From HGM12669 sp048527645 (GTDB lineage Bacteria; Bacillota; Clostridia; Oscillospirales; CAG-272), in assembly GCA_048527645.1 (NCBI GenBank), contig DBGFNI010000038.1, forward strand, positions 1 to 8,256: a stretch of DNA of 8,256 nucleotides. Direction: 5' to 3'. Of this stretch, positions 7,501 to 8,256 are shown piece after piece (the stretch's first letter is position 1; the number at the start of each line of letters is the position of its first letter). The position numbers were made by a program, and so were the translations under genes. The notes beneath the pieces are model-generated. The model was not told where the DNA came from and did not search any database. It saw nothing but the letters and a program-made list of their open reading frames with translations.

Positions 7501-8250
7501 GTCAAGATAGGAGCGATATGCCTGCTCCAGCAGCGGATCGGCAAAGGTTACGGAATCGATTGTGGTGAGAAAGGTCGTATGGCGGCAGTGATCGGACCAA
7601 TAGGTGTCAATCATCCGAATCTCCGTGATGGTCGGATCGCGCTGCTCTTTGCGAAAATATGCCTGACAGAACGCAATATCGTCCGCATCCATCGCCAAGC
7701 CCTTTTCTTTCACAAAATTCTCCAGTGCCGTACGGTCATAGGCGCAAAAACCTGCAAGCGTCTGCACGGTGTCGGGCGTGTCATAATCCACGGCAAGCGT
7801 GTCCGGCTTCTCCATCGACGCTTCACAGCATTCCACGGGGTTGATGACATATTTTTTGACCGCGTCCACATCCTCCCGGCTCAATGCGCCCCCAAGCAAA
7901 TAGACCTTTGCCGTTCGCACTGCGGGACGCTCCGCGCATGAAATAATTTGCATGCACTGCGCGGCGGAATCCGCTCTCTGGTCATACTGACCGGGCAAAA
8001 ACTCCACTGCAAAGGCGGGACCGTCCCACTCCGGCAGCGACTGCAAAACATCATCGAGCTGTGGCTCGGAGAATACCGTCGATACTGCGTAAGAAAACAG
8101 TGTTTCATTAATGCCTTCCACGTCATAGCGGTTCAAAATCCGCAGATCCTGTAGCTGCGTCAGCCCGAGAAAAGTCCGCAGATCGGAAAGAAGCGCCGCG
8201 GCCTCATTTGCCAGTTCTTTTTTCTTTTCTACAAATACTCTGTATACCAT
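4555..8250 (-). CDS. purL: Phosphoribosylformylglycinamidine (FGAM) synthase, single-chain PurS-PurL-PurQ type
   Basis: A 1231-residue cytosolic enzyme for the fourth step of de novo purine synthesis: FGAR + glutamine + ATP to FGAM. Relatives such as Bacillus subtilis split this over PurS, PurL and PurQ; here all are in one chain, as in many Clostridia. The N-terminal part (about 1-160) is the PurS-like and linker region, starting MVYRVFVEKK. The synthetase core (about 200-960) has DTYWSDHCRHTTF (215-227), ETHNHPTEIEPFGG (314-327), the glycine-rich GGRTGRDGCGGATGSS (439-453), FGAGG, and in the second half FGGKNQLTP and IGGKDSMSGSF. The class I glutaminase domain (about 965-1231) has FPGTNCEYD, PGGFSGGD, the nucleophile C1071 in GICNGFQ, and H1138/E1140 in SHGEG. 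Ammonia made there would pass to the synthetase core. The ATG is six bases from the window edge, so its ribosome binding site is unseen and the frame stays open to the edge; the start is chosen by family similarity. It precedes fhs by 69 bases. Confidence 0.97.
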   Translation of the reverse strand: MVYRVFVEKKKELANEAAALLSDLRTFLGLTQLQDLRILNRYDVEGINETLFSYAVSTVFSEPQLDDVLQSLPEWDGPAFAVEFLPGQYDQRADSAAQCMQIISCAERPAVRTAKVYLLGGALSREDVDAVKKYVINPVECCEASMEKPDTLAVDYDTPDTVQTLAGFCAYDRTALENFVKEKGLAMDADDIAFCQAYFRKEQRDPTITEIRMIDTYWSDHCRHTTFLTTIDSVTFADPLLEQAYRSYLDTRAQLGRTKPINLMDIATIAVRYLKKTGKLDRLDESEEINACTVKIDVEVDGKTEPWLLLFKNETHNHPTEIEPFGGAATCIGGAIRDPLSGRSYVYGAMRVTGAADPTLPLEQTLPGKLPQRKIVTTAAAGYSSYGNQIGLATGQVDEVYHPGYAAKRMEIGAVIAAAPAENVRRECPAPGDVVILLGGRTGRDGCGGATGSSKSHNLKSLESCGAEVQKGNAPEERKLQRLFRNPTASRMIKRCNDFGAGGVSVAIGELADGLDINLDAVPKKYEGLDGTELAISESQERMAVVVEPADVDAFCALCASENLEATVVAKVKAEPRLTMKWKGKVIVDLSREFLNSNGAEKHISIAPASFEDYRRTVCGDFVSLYRKLASDLNVCSKRGLAERFDSTIGAGTVLMPFGGKNQLTPIQAMVQKISLEQQHTDTCSLMSWGYNPFITEKSPYHGAYLAVVESVSKLIATGASFDDVYLTFQEYFEKPAADPKRWGKPLAALLGAFRAQMELQIGAIGGKDSMSGSFEDLDVPPTLVSFAVTTERTDCIVSNAFHSAGHRVVWLTPQYDENHLPVTESLLSLYDRVSALLRSGQAVAAYTPTYGGVAEAVMKMCFGNSIGFAYESALDMQRIFGYSYGSFVLELDDSAPLTGTLLGTTVAEKQISHGDQSLALDDLLQRYEDRLESVYPCNIKHPAADVPAFSYEASAYPAPAVKCARPRVLIPVFPGTNCEYDSAKAFCDAGADAQIMVIRNLTADAISASVEEFATAIRQAQMIFIPGGFSGGDEPDGSGKFITAFFRNAAVREGVTELLERRDGLMAGICNGFQALIKLGLVPYGKIIETDAACPTLTYNTIGRHQSRLVRTRIASNKSPWLSKTHVGEIYTVPISHGEGRFLADAALVEQLAAAGQIATQYVDADGKPTADIHYNPNNSVAAIEGITSPDGRVLGKMGHSERVGDGLYRNVPGVYEMGMFRAAVEYFTK

Positions 8251-8256
8251 ATCGGT

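Noticed and set aside
5425..7941. Plus-strand open frames opposite purL (254, 201 and 353 codons)
   Set aside because: All lie fully inside the conserved purL frame and lack ribosome binding sites and recognisable domains.

Overview
This is an ordinary chromosomal window from a bacterium of the Bacillota, most likely class Clostridia (an Oscillospiraceae/Ruminococcaceae-type gut anaerobe). That placement is an inference. It rests on the single-chain PurS-PurL-PurQ form of FGAM synthase common in Clostridia, a stand-alone formate-tetrahydrofolate ligase, strong AGGAGG-type ribosome binding sites and a moderately GC-rich base composition. There is no phage, insertion sequence, CRISPR array, rRNA or tRNA, and coding density is very high.

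Left half, plus strand (positions 2-2686): a tight three-gene run. It begins with the last four membrane helices of a MATE-family multidrug/metabolite exporter cut by the window edge. After a 23-base gap comes ribF, the bifunctional riboflavin kinase/FAD synthetase. Overlapping its last 11 bases is a gene for a secreted, C-terminally membrane-anchored protein of the D-alanyl-D-alanine carboxypeptidase family (peptidase S11, DacA/DacF-like). A near-perfect hairpin with A and T runs on its two flanks (2740-2775) separates this run from the convergent genes on the other strand and probably stops transcription from both sides.

Right half, minus strand (8250 down to 2815): purL, encoding a 1231-residue one-chain FGAM synthase, followed after 69 bases by fhs, encoding formate-tetrahydrofolate ligase. 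Fhs makes 10-formyl-THF, the one-carbon donor for two steps of purine synthesis. PurL performs the amidation step just after the first formylation. The pair therefore joins purine synthesis to its one-carbon supply.

The most notable observation is that the S11-family protein has an intact reading frame and recognisable fold landmarks but has lost all three active-site motifs of serine penicillin-binding enzymes: SxxK reads PTVK, SxN reads NAN, and KTG reads VAG. It looks like a pseudoenzyme kept for a non-catalytic role at the cell envelope, and it would be mis-annotated as an active carboxypeptidase by similarity alone. The remaining genes look like standard, intact housekeeping enzymes.
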